Below, one piece after another: positions 45,216-54,124 of a stretch of DNA of 64,000 nucleotides (its first letter is position 1; each line of letters starts with the position of its first letter). The notes beneath the pieces are model-generated. The model was not told where the DNA came from and ran no database searches. It saw nothing but the letters and a program-made list of their open reading frames with translations. Source of the stretch: DASQEH01 sp038237745 (GTDB lineage: Bacteria > Actinomycetota > Actinomycetes > Propionibacteriales > Nocardioidaceae); the NCBI GenBank assembly GCA_038237745.1, contig JBBRYJ010000005.1, positions 62,001 to 126,000 of the forward strand, written 5' to 3'. A program made the translations under genes and the position numbers.

Positions 45216-47234
45216 GTGCCCGACCCGACAACCTACCGGCCCTCGCCGGGAGCGATCCCGGACGCCCCGGGCGTCTACCGGTTCCGTGACCCGCGAGGTC
45301 GCGTGATCTACGTCGGGAAGGCGAAGTCGCTGCGGTCACGGGTCTCCTCGTACTTCCAAGACCCTGCGAATCTGCATCAACGCACTGCCTCCATGGTAAC
45401 GACAGCTGCCTCGGTGGAGTGGACCGTCGTGCAGACCGAGGTCGAGGCACTGCAGCTGGAGTACTCCTGGATCAAGGAGTACGACCCACGTTTCAACGTG
45501 AAGTACCGGGACGACAAGTCGTACCCCTGGCTCGCCGTGACCCTCAACGAGGAGTTCCCGCGCGTGATGGTGGGACGCGGCCCCAAAAGGAAGGGAGTCC
45601 GCTACTTCGGTCCCTACTCGCATGCGTGGGCGATCAGGGAGACTGTCGACCTGCTCCTGCGGGTCTTCCCCATGAGGTCGTGCTCGAACGGGGTCTTCAC
45701 CCGTAGCGCCCAGATCGGCCGCCCGTGTCTGCTCGGCTATATCGGGAAGTGCTCGGCCCCCTGCGTTGGTCGGGTGACACGCGACGAGCACAGGGCGATC
45801 GTCGACGACTTCTGCACGTTCATCGCTGGCCAGAGCAGCCAGCACGTCCGGCGGCTCGAACGCCAGATGATGGCGGCCTCGGACGAGCTCGAATTCGAAC
45901 GGGCTGCCCGGCTGCGCGACGACATCGGGGCGCTGCGGCGAGCAATGGAGCAGAATGCGGTGGTCCTGCCCGACGGCACGGACGCCGACGTCATCGCAGT
46001 CGCCGAGGACCCATTGGAGATCGCCGTCCAGGTGTTCTACGTCCGCGGCGGCCGGGTTCGGGGGCAGCGGGGGTGGGTCGCGGACCGGGTTGACGATGCC
46101 GAGCTGCCGGAGCTGCTCCGGCGCTTCCTCATCCAGGCCTACGACGCCGAGACGTCGGACGGTATACCCCGCGAGGTTCTGATCCCGCAGCCCCCTGAGG
46201 ACACCCCGGCGCTCGTCGCCTGGCTGAGCGATAAGCGAGGGAGCAAGGTCTCCGTACGGGTACCTCAGCGGGGTGACAAACGGACGCTGATGGAGACGGT
46301 CGCTCGCAACGCCGGTCAGTCGCTCGCCGTGCACAAGACGAGGCGTGCGAGCGACCTGACCACGCGGAATAGGGCTCTCGAGGAGATCCAGCGGTCTCTG
46401 GGACTCGAGGATGCCCCCCTCCGCATCGAGTGCTACGACGTCTCGAACCTCCAGGGCACCGAGGTAGTGGCGTCGATGGTCGTCTTCGAGGACGGACTGC
46501 CGCGCAAGAGCGACTACCGACGGTTCGTCATCCGTGGCTTCGACGGCCAGAACGACGTCGCCGCGATGCACGAGACCATCACCCGGCGGTTCAAGCGCCT
46601 ACTCGACGAGCGTGCCGAGTCGACTTCAGTCGACCTGGGCGGCCTCGACGCCGAGAGCGGCCCGGTGCTCGTCGACCCGGACACTGGTCGGGCTCGTAAG
46701 TTCTCCTACGCGCCGGGTCTGGTCGTCGTCGACGGAGGCGCGCCACAGGTCGCCGCTGCCCAGCGGGCACTCGACGAGCTCGGCATCGACGACGTCCCGG
46801 TGATCGGGCTCGCGAAACGGCTCGAGGAGGTCTGGCGACCGGGCGAGCAGAACCCCGTCATCCTCGCCCGCACCAGCGAGGCGCTGTACCTGCTTCAGCG
46901 GGTCCGAGACGAGGCCCACCGCTTCGCGATCATGCACCACCGCAGCCGCAGGTCGAAGAGCATGGTCGAGAGCGTTCTGGACGACGTGCCCGGCCTGGGC
47001 GAAGTTCGTCGCAAAGTGCTGCTCAGGCACTTCGGCTCGCTCAAGAAGCTCCGAGCGGCCCCTGTCGAGGACATCGCGGCGCTGCCAGGTTTCGGGCCGC
47101 GCAGTGCCGAGTCGATCGCCGCGGCCCTGGCGGCGTCGACGGCGCCGCGCTCTCCCGCTGTGAACATGGCCACAGGGGAGATCCTCGACGACGACCCGGC
47201 CGGCGTCGATGGCGCCGCCAACGGGCACCTGTGA
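45216..47234 (+). CDS. uvrC: Excinuclease ABC subunit C
   Basis: The 672-residue dual-incision nuclease of nucleotide excision repair. A GIY-YIG domain (GVYRF and VIYVGKAKSLRSRV, about residues 14-45) makes the 3' cut. A UVR motif (about 208-245) binds UvrB, an RNase-H-like domain with CYDVSN and VVDGGAPQ makes the 5' cut, and C-terminal HhH motifs (PGLGEVRRK, PGFGPRSAES) bind DNA. The stop overlaps rapZ as GTGA, so uvrC leads an operon with rapZ, yvcK and whiA. Confidence 0.97.
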   Translation: MPDPTTYRPSPGAIPDAPGVYRFRDPRGRVIYVGKAKSLRSRVSSYFQDPANLHQRTASMVTTAASVEWTVVQTEVEALQLEYSWIKEYDPRFNVKYRDDKSYPWLAVTLNEEFPRVMVGRGPKRKGVRYFGPYSHAWAIRETVDLLLRVFPMRSCSNGVFTRSAQIGRPCLLGYIGKCSAPCVGRVTRDEHRAIVDDFCTFIAGQSSQHVRRLERQMMAASDELEFERAARLRDDIGALRRAMEQNAVVLPDGTDADVIAVAEDPLEIAVQVFYVRGGRVRGQRGWVADRVDDAELPELLRRFLIQAYDAETSDGIPREVLIPQPPEDTPALVAWLSDKRGSKVSVRVPQRGDKRTLMETVARNAGQSLAVHKTRRASDLTTRNRALEEIQRSLGLEDAPLRIECYDVSNLQGTEVVASMVVFEDGLPRKSDYRRFVIRGFDGQNDVAAMHETITRRFKRLLDERAESTSVDLGGLDAESGPVLVDPDTGRARKFSYAPGLVVVDGGAPQVAAAQRALDELGIDDVPVIGLAKRLEEVWRPGEQNPVILARTSEALYLLQRVRDEAHRFAIMHHRSRRSKSMVESVLDDVPGLGEVRRKVLLRHFGSLKKLRAAPVEDIAALPGFGPRSAESIAAALAASTAPRSPAVNMATGEILDDDPAGVDGAANGHL

Positions 47235-48100
47235 ACGAGCGGACCGGCGACCTGATCATCGTCACGGGGATGACCGGTGCCGGCCGCAGCACCGCCGCGA
47301 AGGCGCTGGAGGACCTTGGCTGGTTCGTCATCGACAACCTGCCGCCGCAGATGCTCGTGCAGGCAGTGGAGCTGATCAACGCGGAGGAGGACGCGCCGAC
47401 ACGGATCGCCGTCGTGGTCGACGTTCGCTCGAGGGGCTTCTTCAGCCACCTCCGCGACACGATCGAAGCGATGGCTGCGCAAGGCCCCCGGCCTAGGGTC
47501 CTGTTCCTCGAGGCTTCCGACGACGTCCTCGTACGCCGCCAGGACGCGGCTCGCCGGCCGCATCCGCTGCAGGCGGGCGCCAGGCTGCTCGACGGCATCG
47601 CGCGGGAGCGGGAACGGGTGCGCGACCTGCGTGGAGACGCCGATGTGCTCATCGACACGTCGACCCTCAACGTGCACGACCTCGCCGCAAGGGTCGAGGC
47701 GGCGTTCTCCGAGGCAGACCGTCCCGTCGTCCGCGCGACCATCGTGTCGTTCGGCTTCAAGTACGGGATTCCCGTAGACGCCGACATGGTCCTCGACATG
47801 CGCTTTCTGCCCAACCCGCACTGGGTTCCAGAGCTGCGGCCCCAGTCCGGCCTCGACGGCGAGGTCAGCGACTACGTGCTCAGCCAGCCCTCTGCTGTCG
47901 ACTTCCTGAGCCGTCTCGAGTCGCTGCTCGAGACCGTCTACCCGGGCTTCCTCAAGGAACGTAAGAACTACCTCACCCTGGCCGTGGGGTGCACCGGCGG
48001 CAAGCACCGCAGCGTCGCGATGGTGGAGGCGATCGCCGAGAGCATGCGTGCCCGGGGAGTCGAGTCGCGCGTCATGCATCGCGACCTGGGCCGAGAGTGA
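47231..48100 (+). CDS. rapZ: RNase adapter RapZ / YvcJ family P-loop protein
   Basis: A 289-residue nucleotide-binding protein with Walker A GMTGAGRST (residues 11-19) and the conserved C-terminal domain motif VGCTGGKHRS near residue 253. In E. coli RapZ controls glucosamine-6-phosphate synthase via small RNAs; in Gram-positives the YvcJ homologue binds GTP/ATP and its target is unclear. It overlaps uvrC upstream and yvcK downstream (GTGA at both junctions), which points to one mRNA. Confidence 0.94.
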   Translation: MNERTGDLIIVTGMTGAGRSTAAKALEDLGWFVIDNLPPQMLVQAVELINAEEDAPTRIAVVVDVRSRGFFSHLRDTIEAMAAQGPRPRVLFLEASDDVLVRRQDAARRPHPLQAGARLLDGIARERERVRDLRGDADVLIDTSTLNVHDLAARVEAAFSEADRPVVRATIVSFGFKYGIPVDADMVLDMRFLPNPHWVPELRPQSGLDGEVSDYVLSQPSAVDFLSRLESLLETVYPGFLKERKNYLTLAVGCTGGKHRSVAMVEAIAESMRARGVESRVMHRDLGRE

Positions 48101-49083
48101 CCTCCTCGACGTACCCCTCGGGTGGGCTGGGCTCCGACACGAGGCCACCTGGCCCACACGTGGTGGCCCTCGGGGGCGGCCATGGGCTTGCGGCGAGCCT
48201 GAGCGCGCTTCGGACGTTCTGTCCGGACCTGACCGCGGTCGTCACCGTCGCGGACAACGGGGGGTCGTCCGGCCGGCTGCGTCGCGAGCTCGGGGTCCTC
48301 CCGCCGGGTGACCTGAGACAGGCGCTGGCCGCCCTGTGCCGTGACGACGACTGGGGCCGGACATGGGCCCGGGTGCTCCAACACCGGTTCGAGAGCACCG
48401 GGGAGCTGCACAGCCATGCCGTCGGCAACCTCCTCATCGTGGCGTTGTGGGAGCTGCTCGGCGGCCATGTGGAGGGGCTCGACTGGGTCGCCAGGCTGCT
48501 CGGCGCTGAAGGTCGGGTGCTGCCCATGTCCGCCGTACCCCTCGACATCGAAGCCCGTGTGAGGGGCGCGGACAGCAACCGACCGGCCGACGTGTCGACG
48601 GTCCGGGGGCAGGTCGAGGTGGCGACGACGGCTGGGCTCGTCGAGTCGGTCGAGCTGGTGCCCGCCGACCCACCCGCCTGCGTCGAGGCGGTCGACGCAA
48701 TTGGCGCCGCCGATTGGGTGATCTTTGGCCCCGGTTCGTGGTACACCAGTGTCTTGCCACATCTTCTCGTTCCCGACCTTCGGACCGCGCTGAGCGTGGC
48801 GGAAGCGCGACGGTGTGTGACACTGAACCTCGTGGCGCAGCAGGGGGAGACCGACGGATTCTCCTCGAGTACCTATCTCGAGGTCCTTGCCCTTCATGCG
48901 CCCGAAGTTCAGATCGACGTCGTCCTGGCTGACGCCGCCGGTGTGGTGGACATGGCCATCTTGGAAGAGACGGCCGATGGATTGGGGGCAGAGCTGGTGA
49001 TCGCTGACATCGCAGCTCAGGACGGTTCACCTCGCCATGACATAGACAAGCTCGCAGCTGCCTATGCCGGGATCATCCGATGA
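48097..49083 (+). CDS. YvcK/CofD-like gluconeogenesis factor
   Basis: A 328-residue YvcK family protein with the nucleotide-sugar-binding GGGHGLAASL motif near residue 26 and NGGSSGRLRRE soon after. YvcK proteins bind UDP-GlcNAc and coordinate cell-wall precursor and carbon metabolism. GTG 48097 overlaps the rapZ stop. The stop overlaps an in-frame ATG that is not the whiA start. CofD-type activity (coenzyme F420) is less likely given the neighbours and lack of other F420 genes here. Confidence 0.9.
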   Translation: MTSSTYPSGGLGSDTRPPGPHVVALGGGHGLAASLSALRTFCPDLTAVVTVADNGGSSGRLRRELGVLPPGDLRQALAALCRDDDWGRTWARVLQHRFESTGELHSHAVGNLLIVALWELLGGHVEGLDWVARLLGAEGRVLPMSAVPLDIEARVRGADSNRPADVSTVRGQVEVATTAGLVESVELVPADPPACVEAVDAIGAADWVIFGPGSWYTSVLPHLLVPDLRTALSVAEARRCVTLNLVAQQGETDGFSSSTYLEVLALHAPEVQIDVVLADAAGVVDMAILEETADGLGAELVIADIAAQDGSPRHDIDKLAAAYAGIIR

Positions 49084-49142
49084 CGACGCAGCAGCGGACG
49101 CGACCTGAACATCCCGGTTTGCGGCGTGGGAGGATCGGCCTC

Positions 49143-50129
49143 ATGGCGATGACGGCACAGGTGAAGGCCGAGCTTTCCAGCACGGTGGTCACCAAGACGT
49201 GCTGCCGCAAGTCCGAGGTGTCCTCGATGCTGCGGTTCGCCGGAGGCCTGCATGTCCAGGGTGGCCGGATCGTCGTGGAGGCCGAGCTCGACACCGGAGC
49301 CGCCGCACGGCGGCTCCGTAGGGACATCTTCGAGGTATACGGTCACCCGAGCGATGTCGTGGTCATCAGCGCCGGTGGCCTTCGCAAGGGCAGCCGGTAT
49401 GTCGTCAGGGTGACGCGCGACGGCGAGGCGCTGGCCCGGCAGACGGGCTTGTTGGACGGACGCGGGCGACCCGTGAGGGGACTACCTCCGCAGGTCGTGA
49501 GCGGCTCGGCCTGCGACGCCGTGGCTGCGTGGCGGGGGGCGTTCCTGGCGCACGGCTCGCTCACGGAGCCTGGTAGGTCGTCGGCGCTCGAGGTCACGTG
49601 TCCCGGACCGGAGGCAGCGCTGGCTCTCGTAGGTGCCGCTCGCCGGATCGGCATCTCGGCCAAGGCGCGTGAGGTGCGCGGTGTCGACCGCGTCGTCATC
49701 CGCGACGGTGACGCGATCAGCGCCCTGCTTACCAGGCTCGGCGCGCACGAGGCACTGCTGGCCTGGGAGGAGCGGAGGCTGCGTCGCGAGGTGCGAGCCA
49801 CCGCCAACCGGCTTGCGAACTTCGACGACGCCAACCTGCGGCGCTCGGCCCGCGCCGCGGTGGCTGCCGGCGCCCGGGTCGACAGAGCGCTCGAGATCCT
49901 CGGTGAAGAGGTGCCCGACCACCTCAAGTTGGCAGGCTCGCTCCGCGTCGAGCACAAGCAGGCCAGCCTCGAGGAGCTGGGACAGCTGCACGACCCGGTG
50001 CTGACCAAGGACGCGATCGCGGGCCGGATCCGGCGACTCCTGGCGATGGCGGACAAACGGGCCCAGGAGCTCGGCATTCCCGATACAGAGGCATCGCTGA
50101 CACCCGACATGCTCACCGACACGCCCTGA
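49143..50129 (+). CDS. whiA: DNA-binding regulator WhiA
   Basis: A 328-residue WhiA: an N-terminal LAGLIDADG-like domain (about 1-210) and a C-terminal helix-turn-helix (about 225-320) that contains LGEEVPDHLKLAGSLRVEHKQ and SLEELGQL. WhiA works with WhiB to control sporulation septation in Streptomyces and cell division genes elsewhere. ATG 49143 (MAMTAQVK) has GGGAGG nine bases upstream and matches WhiA relatives; ATG 49149 is an alternative. It follows yvcK by 59 bases. Confidence 0.94.
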   Translation: MAMTAQVKAELSSTVVTKTCCRKSEVSSMLRFAGGLHVQGGRIVVEAELDTGAAARRLRRDIFEVYGHPSDVVVISAGGLRKGSRYVVRVTRDGEALARQTGLLDGRGRPVRGLPPQVVSGSACDAVAAWRGAFLAHGSLTEPGRSSALEVTCPGPEAALALVGAARRIGISAKAREVRGVDRVVIRDGDAISALLTRLGAHEALLAWEERRLRREVRATANRLANFDDANLRRSARAAVAAGARVDRALEILGEEVPDHLKLAGSLRVEHKQASLEELGQLHDPVLTKDAIAGRIRRLLAMADKRAQELGIPDTEASLTPDMLTDTP

Positions 50130-50139
50130 CCCCAGCCCC

Positions 50140-50180
50140 GCCGAGCGGGCGAATGCGCTCTGCCGAGAGGGCGGATATGC
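50140..50180 (+). repeat. Two imperfect direct repeats upstream of gap
   Basis: GCCGAGCGGGCGAATGC (50140-50156) and GCCGAGAGGGCGGATATGC (50162-50180) are about 70-80% alike and 22 bases apart, roughly two helical turns. They could be binding sites on one face of the helix. Confidence 0.45.
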
Positions 50181-50196
50181 CCCGCCTAGAGGCGGG
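50181..50196. promoter_or_regulatory. CCCGCCT-AG-AGGCGGG inverted repeat between whiA and gap
   Basis: A seven-base perfect inverted repeat with a two-base centre, directly after the direct repeats. The tiny loop favours a protein-binding site over a terminator, though it could form the base of a hairpin ending whiA transcription. Confidence 0.45.
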
Positions 50197-50249
50197 CCAG
50201 GCCGCCATACGCATACCGGACGCCGAACACACGATCGACGGCCATTGGG

Positions 50250-50255
50250 TAGGGT
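50250..50255 (+). promoter_or_regulatory. -10-like TAGGGT of the gap promoter
   Basis: TAGGGT lies 43 bases before the gap GTG, so the mRNA would have a short leader holding the GAGGGAG ribosome-binding site. No convincing -35 was identified. Confidence 0.45.
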
Positions 50256-50298
50256 CGATACGCCAGTGCCGTTCCGAAAGCTTGAGGGAGATCGTCGC

Positions 50299-51303
50299 GT
50301 GACTGTCCGCGTAGGTATCAACGGGTTCGGCCGGATCGGTCGCAACTTCTTCCGGGCTGTGGTGGCGTCCGGAGCCGACATCGAGGTCGTGGGGGCCAAC
50401 GACCTCACCGACAACACCACCCTCGCGCACCTGCTCAAGTACGACTCGATCCTGGGTCGGCTGGACGGTGACGTCGAGGTCTCCGATGACGCCATCAGCG
50501 TCGGTGGTCACAGCTTCGCGGCCCTCGAGGAGCGCGACCCCGCCAAGCTGCCCTGGGGAGACCTCGGAGCCGACATCGTGATCGAGTCGACCGGTCTCTT
50601 CACGGACGCGACCAAGGCGAAGGGTCACATCGAAGCTGGTGCCAAGAAGGTCATCATCTCGGCGCCGGCGAAGAACGAGGATGTCACCGTCGTGATGGGT
50701 GTCAACCACACCGACTACGACCCAGCCACCCACCAGGTCATCTCCAACGCGTCGTGCACGACCAACTGCCTCGCCCCGATGGCGAAGGCGCTCAACGACG
50801 AGTTCACCATCGTCAAGGGTCTGATGACGACGATCCACGCGTACACCGCGGACCAGAACCTGCAGGACGGCCCCCACAAGGACCTGCGCCGCGCCCGGGC
50901 AGCGGCGCTCAACATCGTGCCCACGTCGACCGGCGCGGCGAAAGCCATCGGCCTGGTGCTGCCCGAGCTCAAGGGCAAGCTCGACGGCTTCGCCTTCCGC
51001 GTACCGGTGCCGACAGGCTCGGCTACCGATCTGACGTTCGAAGCCGGCCGCTCAACCAGCGTCGAGGAGGTCAACGCCGCCGTCAAGGCAGCCTCCGAGG
51101 GTGACCTCAAGGGCTACCTCAAGTACACCGAGGATCCGATCGTGTCGAGTGACATCGTCACCGACCCGCACTCCTGCATCTTCGACTCCGGGCTCACCAA
51201 GGTGCTCGACAACCAGGTCAAGGTCGTCGGCTGGTACGACAACGAGTGGGGGTACTCGAACCGCCTCGTCGACCTGGTCGCCGACGTAGGCGACACGCTC
51301 TGA
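50299..51303 (+). CDS. gap: Glyceraldehyde-3-phosphate dehydrogenase
   Basis: A 334-residue glycolytic GAPDH that oxidises and phosphorylates glyceraldehyde 3-phosphate with NAD. The Rossmann motif GINGFGRIGR is at residues 6-15 and the active-site Cys lies in SNASCTTNCLAP (near residues 151-162). Start GTG 50299 has GAGGGAG upstream and places the Rossmann strand correctly. First gene of the gap-pgk-tpiA run. Confidence 0.97.
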   Translation: MTVRVGINGFGRIGRNFFRAVVASGADIEVVGANDLTDNTTLAHLLKYDSILGRLDGDVEVSDDAISVGGHSFAALEERDPAKLPWGDLGADIVIESTGLFTDATKAKGHIEAGAKKVIISAPAKNEDVTVVMGVNHTDYDPATHQVISNASCTTNCLAPMAKALNDEFTIVKGLMTTIHAYTADQNLQDGPHKDLRRARAAALNIVPTSTGAAKAIGLVLPELKGKLDGFAFRVPVPTGSATDLTFEAGRSTSVEEVNAAVKAASEGDLKGYLKYTEDPIVSSDIVTDPHSCIFDSGLTKVLDNQVKVVGWYDNEWGYSNRLVDLVADVGDTL

Positions 51304-51391
51304 GGATGACGGCGGACAGCGCCGCGCGGTATGCGGCCGGGCAGAGTCGCCCCAGCAGGCACCTGGCAGTACCTCCCAAGGTGTCGCTCCG

Positions 51392-52594
51392 ATGAAGGAC
51401 GTCGTACAGCTTTCCGATGAGCTCGGAGGTCTTCTGGGCAAGCGGGTGCTCGTCCGGTCCGACCTCAACGTGCCTCTGGACGGTTCCACCATCACCGACG
51501 ACGGCCGGGTCCGAGCGAGTGTGTCGACCATCTCCGATCTCACGGGACGCGGAGCCAAGGTCGTCGTGGCGGCGCATCTGGGTCGCCCCAAGGGAGCTCC
51601 GGAGGCCAAGTTCTCACTGGCCCCCGTGACGAAGCGCCTCGGAGAGCTGCTGGACTCACCGGTCACCCAGGCCGCCGACACCGTCGGCGACGAGGCCAGG
51701 TCGGCTGTCGATGCGATGAGCGACGGTGACGTGGTAGTGCTTGAGAACGTCCGGTTCGAGGCGGGCGAGACCAACAAGGACGACGCAGAGCGGGGCGCTT
51801 TCGCAGACCGGCTCGCTGCGCTGGCGGACGCGTTCGTGAGCGACGGGTTCGGGGTCGTGCACCGCAAGCAGGCGAGCGTGTACGACGTGGCGCAGCGGCT
51901 TCCGCATGCTGCGGGCGGGCTGGTGCTCACCGAGGTCGAGGTGCTTCGGCGTCTCACCGAGTCGCCCGAGCGCCCCTACGTTGTGGTGCTCGGAGGCTCC
52001 AAGGTGTCCGACAAGCTCGGCGTCATCGACAACTTGCTGTCGAAGGCGGACAAGCTGCTGATCGGTGGGGGAATGGTCTTCACCTTCCTCAAGGCGCAAG
52101 GGCACGAGGTCGGCAACAGCCTGCTCGAGCCCGACCAGATCGACACCGTACGGCGCTATCTCGACCGGGCTGCGGAGTCGGGGGTCGACATCGTCCTTCC
52201 GACAGACATCGTGGTGGCGCAGGAGGCGAGCGCCGACTCACCGGCCACGGTCGTCGCCGCAGACTCGATGCCCTGGGACCAGCTCGGTCTCGACATCGGC
52301 CCGGCGTCGGGTGCGGCGTTCGCGGCAGCACTGGCGGACGCGAAGACCGTCTTCTGGAACGGTCCTATGGGCGTCTTCGAGCTGGCGCCGTTCGCCGCCG
52401 GCACTGAAGCGGTGGCCAAGGCGTTGACCCAAGTCGACGGGCTTTCGGTAGTGGGTGGAGGCGACTCGGCCGCCGCAGTGCGCACGCTGGGCTTCTCCGA
52501 CTCCGAGTTCGGCCACATCTCGACCGGAGGGGGTGCGAGCCTGGAGTACCTCGAGGGCAAGACGCTCCCCGGTCTCGACGTACTCGAGGACTGA
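51392..52594 (+). CDS. pgk: Phosphoglycerate kinase
   Basis: A 400-residue two-domain kinase that transfers phosphate from 1,3-bisphosphoglycerate to ADP. RSDLNVPLD (about residues 23-31) and HLGRPKG (about 63-69) mark the substrate domain, and GGDSAAAV near residue 354 marks the nucleotide domain. ATG 51392 has AAGGTG upstream; 88 bases separate it from gap. The stop is one base from the tpiA start, so the two are coupled. Confidence 0.97.
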   Translation: MKDVVQLSDELGGLLGKRVLVRSDLNVPLDGSTITDDGRVRASVSTISDLTGRGAKVVVAAHLGRPKGAPEAKFSLAPVTKRLGELLDSPVTQAADTVGDEARSAVDAMSDGDVVVLENVRFEAGETNKDDAERGAFADRLAALADAFVSDGFGVVHRKQASVYDVAQRLPHAAGGLVLTEVEVLRRLTESPERPYVVVLGGSKVSDKLGVIDNLLSKADKLLIGGGMVFTFLKAQGHEVGNSLLEPDQIDTVRRYLDRAAESGVDIVLPTDIVVAQEASADSPATVVAADSMPWDQLGLDIGPASGAAFAAALADAKTVFWNGPMGVFELAPFAAGTEAVAKALTQVDGLSVVGGGDSAAAVRTLGFSDSEFGHISTGGGASLEYLEGKTLPGLDVLED

Positions 52595-52595
52595 C

Positions 52596-53393
52596 ATGAC
52601 AGCTACCCCACGCCTACCTCTGATGGCAGGCAACTGGAAGATGAACCTCAACCACCAAGAAGCCGTGGTCGCCGTCCAGAAGCTCGCCTGGGTGCTCTCC
52701 GACAAGTTGCACGACTTCGCCAAGGCCGAGGTGGTGGTCCTCCCGCCGTTTACCGACATCCGCAGCGTGCAGACGCTCGTCGACGGTGACCATCTCGACG
52801 TCAAGTACGGCGCGCAGGACGTCTCCGTCCACGACGACGGGGCGTACACGGGGGAGATCAGCTCCGCAATGCTGTCCAAGCTCGGCTGCTCCTACGTCGT
52901 CGTCGGCCACTCTGAGCGGCGCGAGTACCACGGTGAGGAAGACGCCCTGGTGAACGCGAAGGCACGCAAGGCGGCTGCCGCCCACATCACGCCGATCGTC
53001 TGTGTCGGAGAGGGCCTCGACGTACGCAAGGCAGGCGAGCAGGTCCCGTTCACGCTGGCTCAGCTGGACGGGTCTCTCGACGGCTTCACGGCGTCGGAGG
53101 TGGCCGCGCTCGTCGTCGCCTACGAGCCGGTCTGGGCCATCGGTACCGGCGAGGTCGCCACACCCGACGACGCTCAGGAGGTGTGTGCCGCGATCAGGGC
53201 GCGCGTCGGGGAGGTCCACGGCGACACGACCGCGGGTGCGGTCCGCATTCTGTACGGCGGGTCGGTGAAGGTGGCGAGCGTCGTCGGCATCATGGCCAAG
53301 AGCGACGTCGACGGGTGCCTGGTGGGAGGTGCCAGCCTTCAGGTGGAGGAGTTCGGCGGCATCTGCCGGTTCTACGACTTGCCGGTCCTCTGA
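52596..53393 (+). CDS. tpiA: Triose-phosphate isomerase
   Basis: A 265-residue TIM-barrel enzyme interconverting dihydroxyacetone phosphate and glyceraldehyde 3-phosphate. AGNWKMN (residues 11-17) holds the catalytic Lys, GHSERR (near 105) the catalytic His, and YEPVWAIGTG (near 178) the catalytic Glu. ATG 52596 is one base past the pgk stop, with CGAGGA upstream in the pgk coding sequence. Third gene of the glycolytic run. Confidence 0.97.
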   Translation: MTATPRLPLMAGNWKMNLNHQEAVVAVQKLAWVLSDKLHDFAKAEVVVLPPFTDIRSVQTLVDGDHLDVKYGAQDVSVHDDGAYTGEISSAMLSKLGCSYVVVGHSERREYHGEEDALVNAKARKAAAAHITPIVCVGEGLDVRKAGEQVPFTLAQLDGSLDGFTASEVAALVVAYEPVWAIGTGEVATPDDAQEVCAAIRARVGEVHGDTTAGAVRILYGGSVKVASVVGIMAKSDVDGCLVGGASLQVEEFGGICRFYDLPVL

Positions 53394-53409
53394 GAGGCGC
53401 CCAAGCGGG

Positions 53410-53415
53410 TAGAGT
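53410..53415 (+). promoter_or_regulatory. -10-like TAGAGT eight bases before secG
   Basis: TAGAGT ends eight bases before GTG 53424, suggesting an extra leaderless promoter for secG within the tpiA-secG gap. Confidence 0.45.
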
Positions 53416-53423
53416 CTCGTCTC

Positions 53424-53657
53424 GTGATCTTGGTCCTGAGCATCCTTCTCGCCCTGACCAGTGCGCTCCTCATCGTGATGATCCTTTTGCACAAGGGTCG
53501 GGGCGGCGGTCTTTCCGACATGTTCGGCGGCGGGATGTCGAGCGGCCTGGGCGGCTCGTCGGTCGCCGAGAAGAACCTCGACAGGATCACGATCGGGGTA
53601 GCCGTGATCTGGTTCGCCTGCATCGTGGCGCTCGGACTGCTGATGAAGACCACCTGA
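53424..53657 (+). CDS. secG: Protein-export membrane subunit SecG
   Basis: A 77-residue SecG, the small subunit of the SecYEG translocon. Two transmembrane helices (about residues 1-22 and 56-74) flank a glycine-rich cytoplasmic loop (KGRGGGLSDMFGGG, about 24-37) that is typical of the family. GTG 53424 begins 30 bases after tpiA. The tpiA-secG neighbourhood is common in actinobacteria. Confidence 0.95.
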   Translation: MILVLSILLALTSALLIVMILLHKGRGGGLSDMFGGGMSSGLGGSSVAEKNLDRITIGVAVIWFACIVALGLLMKTT

Positions 53658-53725
53658 GAGCCTGCACGTAGGATGCGAGAACGCGCCCCTCGCCGGGTGG
53701 GGGACACGATGTCGAGGAGTATCTA

Positions 53726-54079
53726 GTGGGTGGCAGCGCTATTCGAGGGAGCCGCGTCGGGGCAGGGCCGATGGGGGAGGCGGAGCGAGGCGACACCGCT
53801 CCACGGCAGCGCGTCGCCTACTTCTGTGCCAACGGACACGAGACCGCCCCGACGTTCGCGGAGGACGCGCCCGTGCCGGAGCACTGGGACTGTCCACGGT
53901 GCGGGCTGCCCGCGAACCGTGACTCCGACAACCCGCCCCCGCCGCCCAAGACCGAGCCGTACAAGACGCACCTCGCCTACGTGAAGGAGCGGCGCTCCGA
54001 CACCGAAGCCAGGGAGATCCTCAACGAGGCTCTCCAGACCCTTCGGGCACGACGCAAGTCAGGCGAGATCATCTACTGA
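53726..54079 (+). CDS. rbpA: RNA polymerase-binding protein RbpA
   Basis: A 117-residue actinobacterial transcription factor that binds RNA polymerase and principal sigma factors and stabilises open promoter complexes. Features: basic linker RGSRVGAGPMGE (near residues 7-18), a zinc-binding core with C..H and CPRC (near 34-59), and a C-terminal sigma-interaction helix (about 80-117). GTG 53726 has GAGGAG six bases upstream; TAGGAT just downstream of the secG stop may be its -10. Confidence 0.95.
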   Translation: MGGSAIRGSRVGAGPMGEAERGDTAPRQRVAYFCANGHETAPTFAEDAPVPEHWDCPRCGLPANRDSDNPPPPPKTEPYKTHLAYVKERRSDTEAREILNEALQTLRARRKSGEIIY

Positions 54080-54124
54080 CCTGTGCCTCCGGTGTCTGTC
54101 GGCTCCGCTCACGCCATGGATCCG

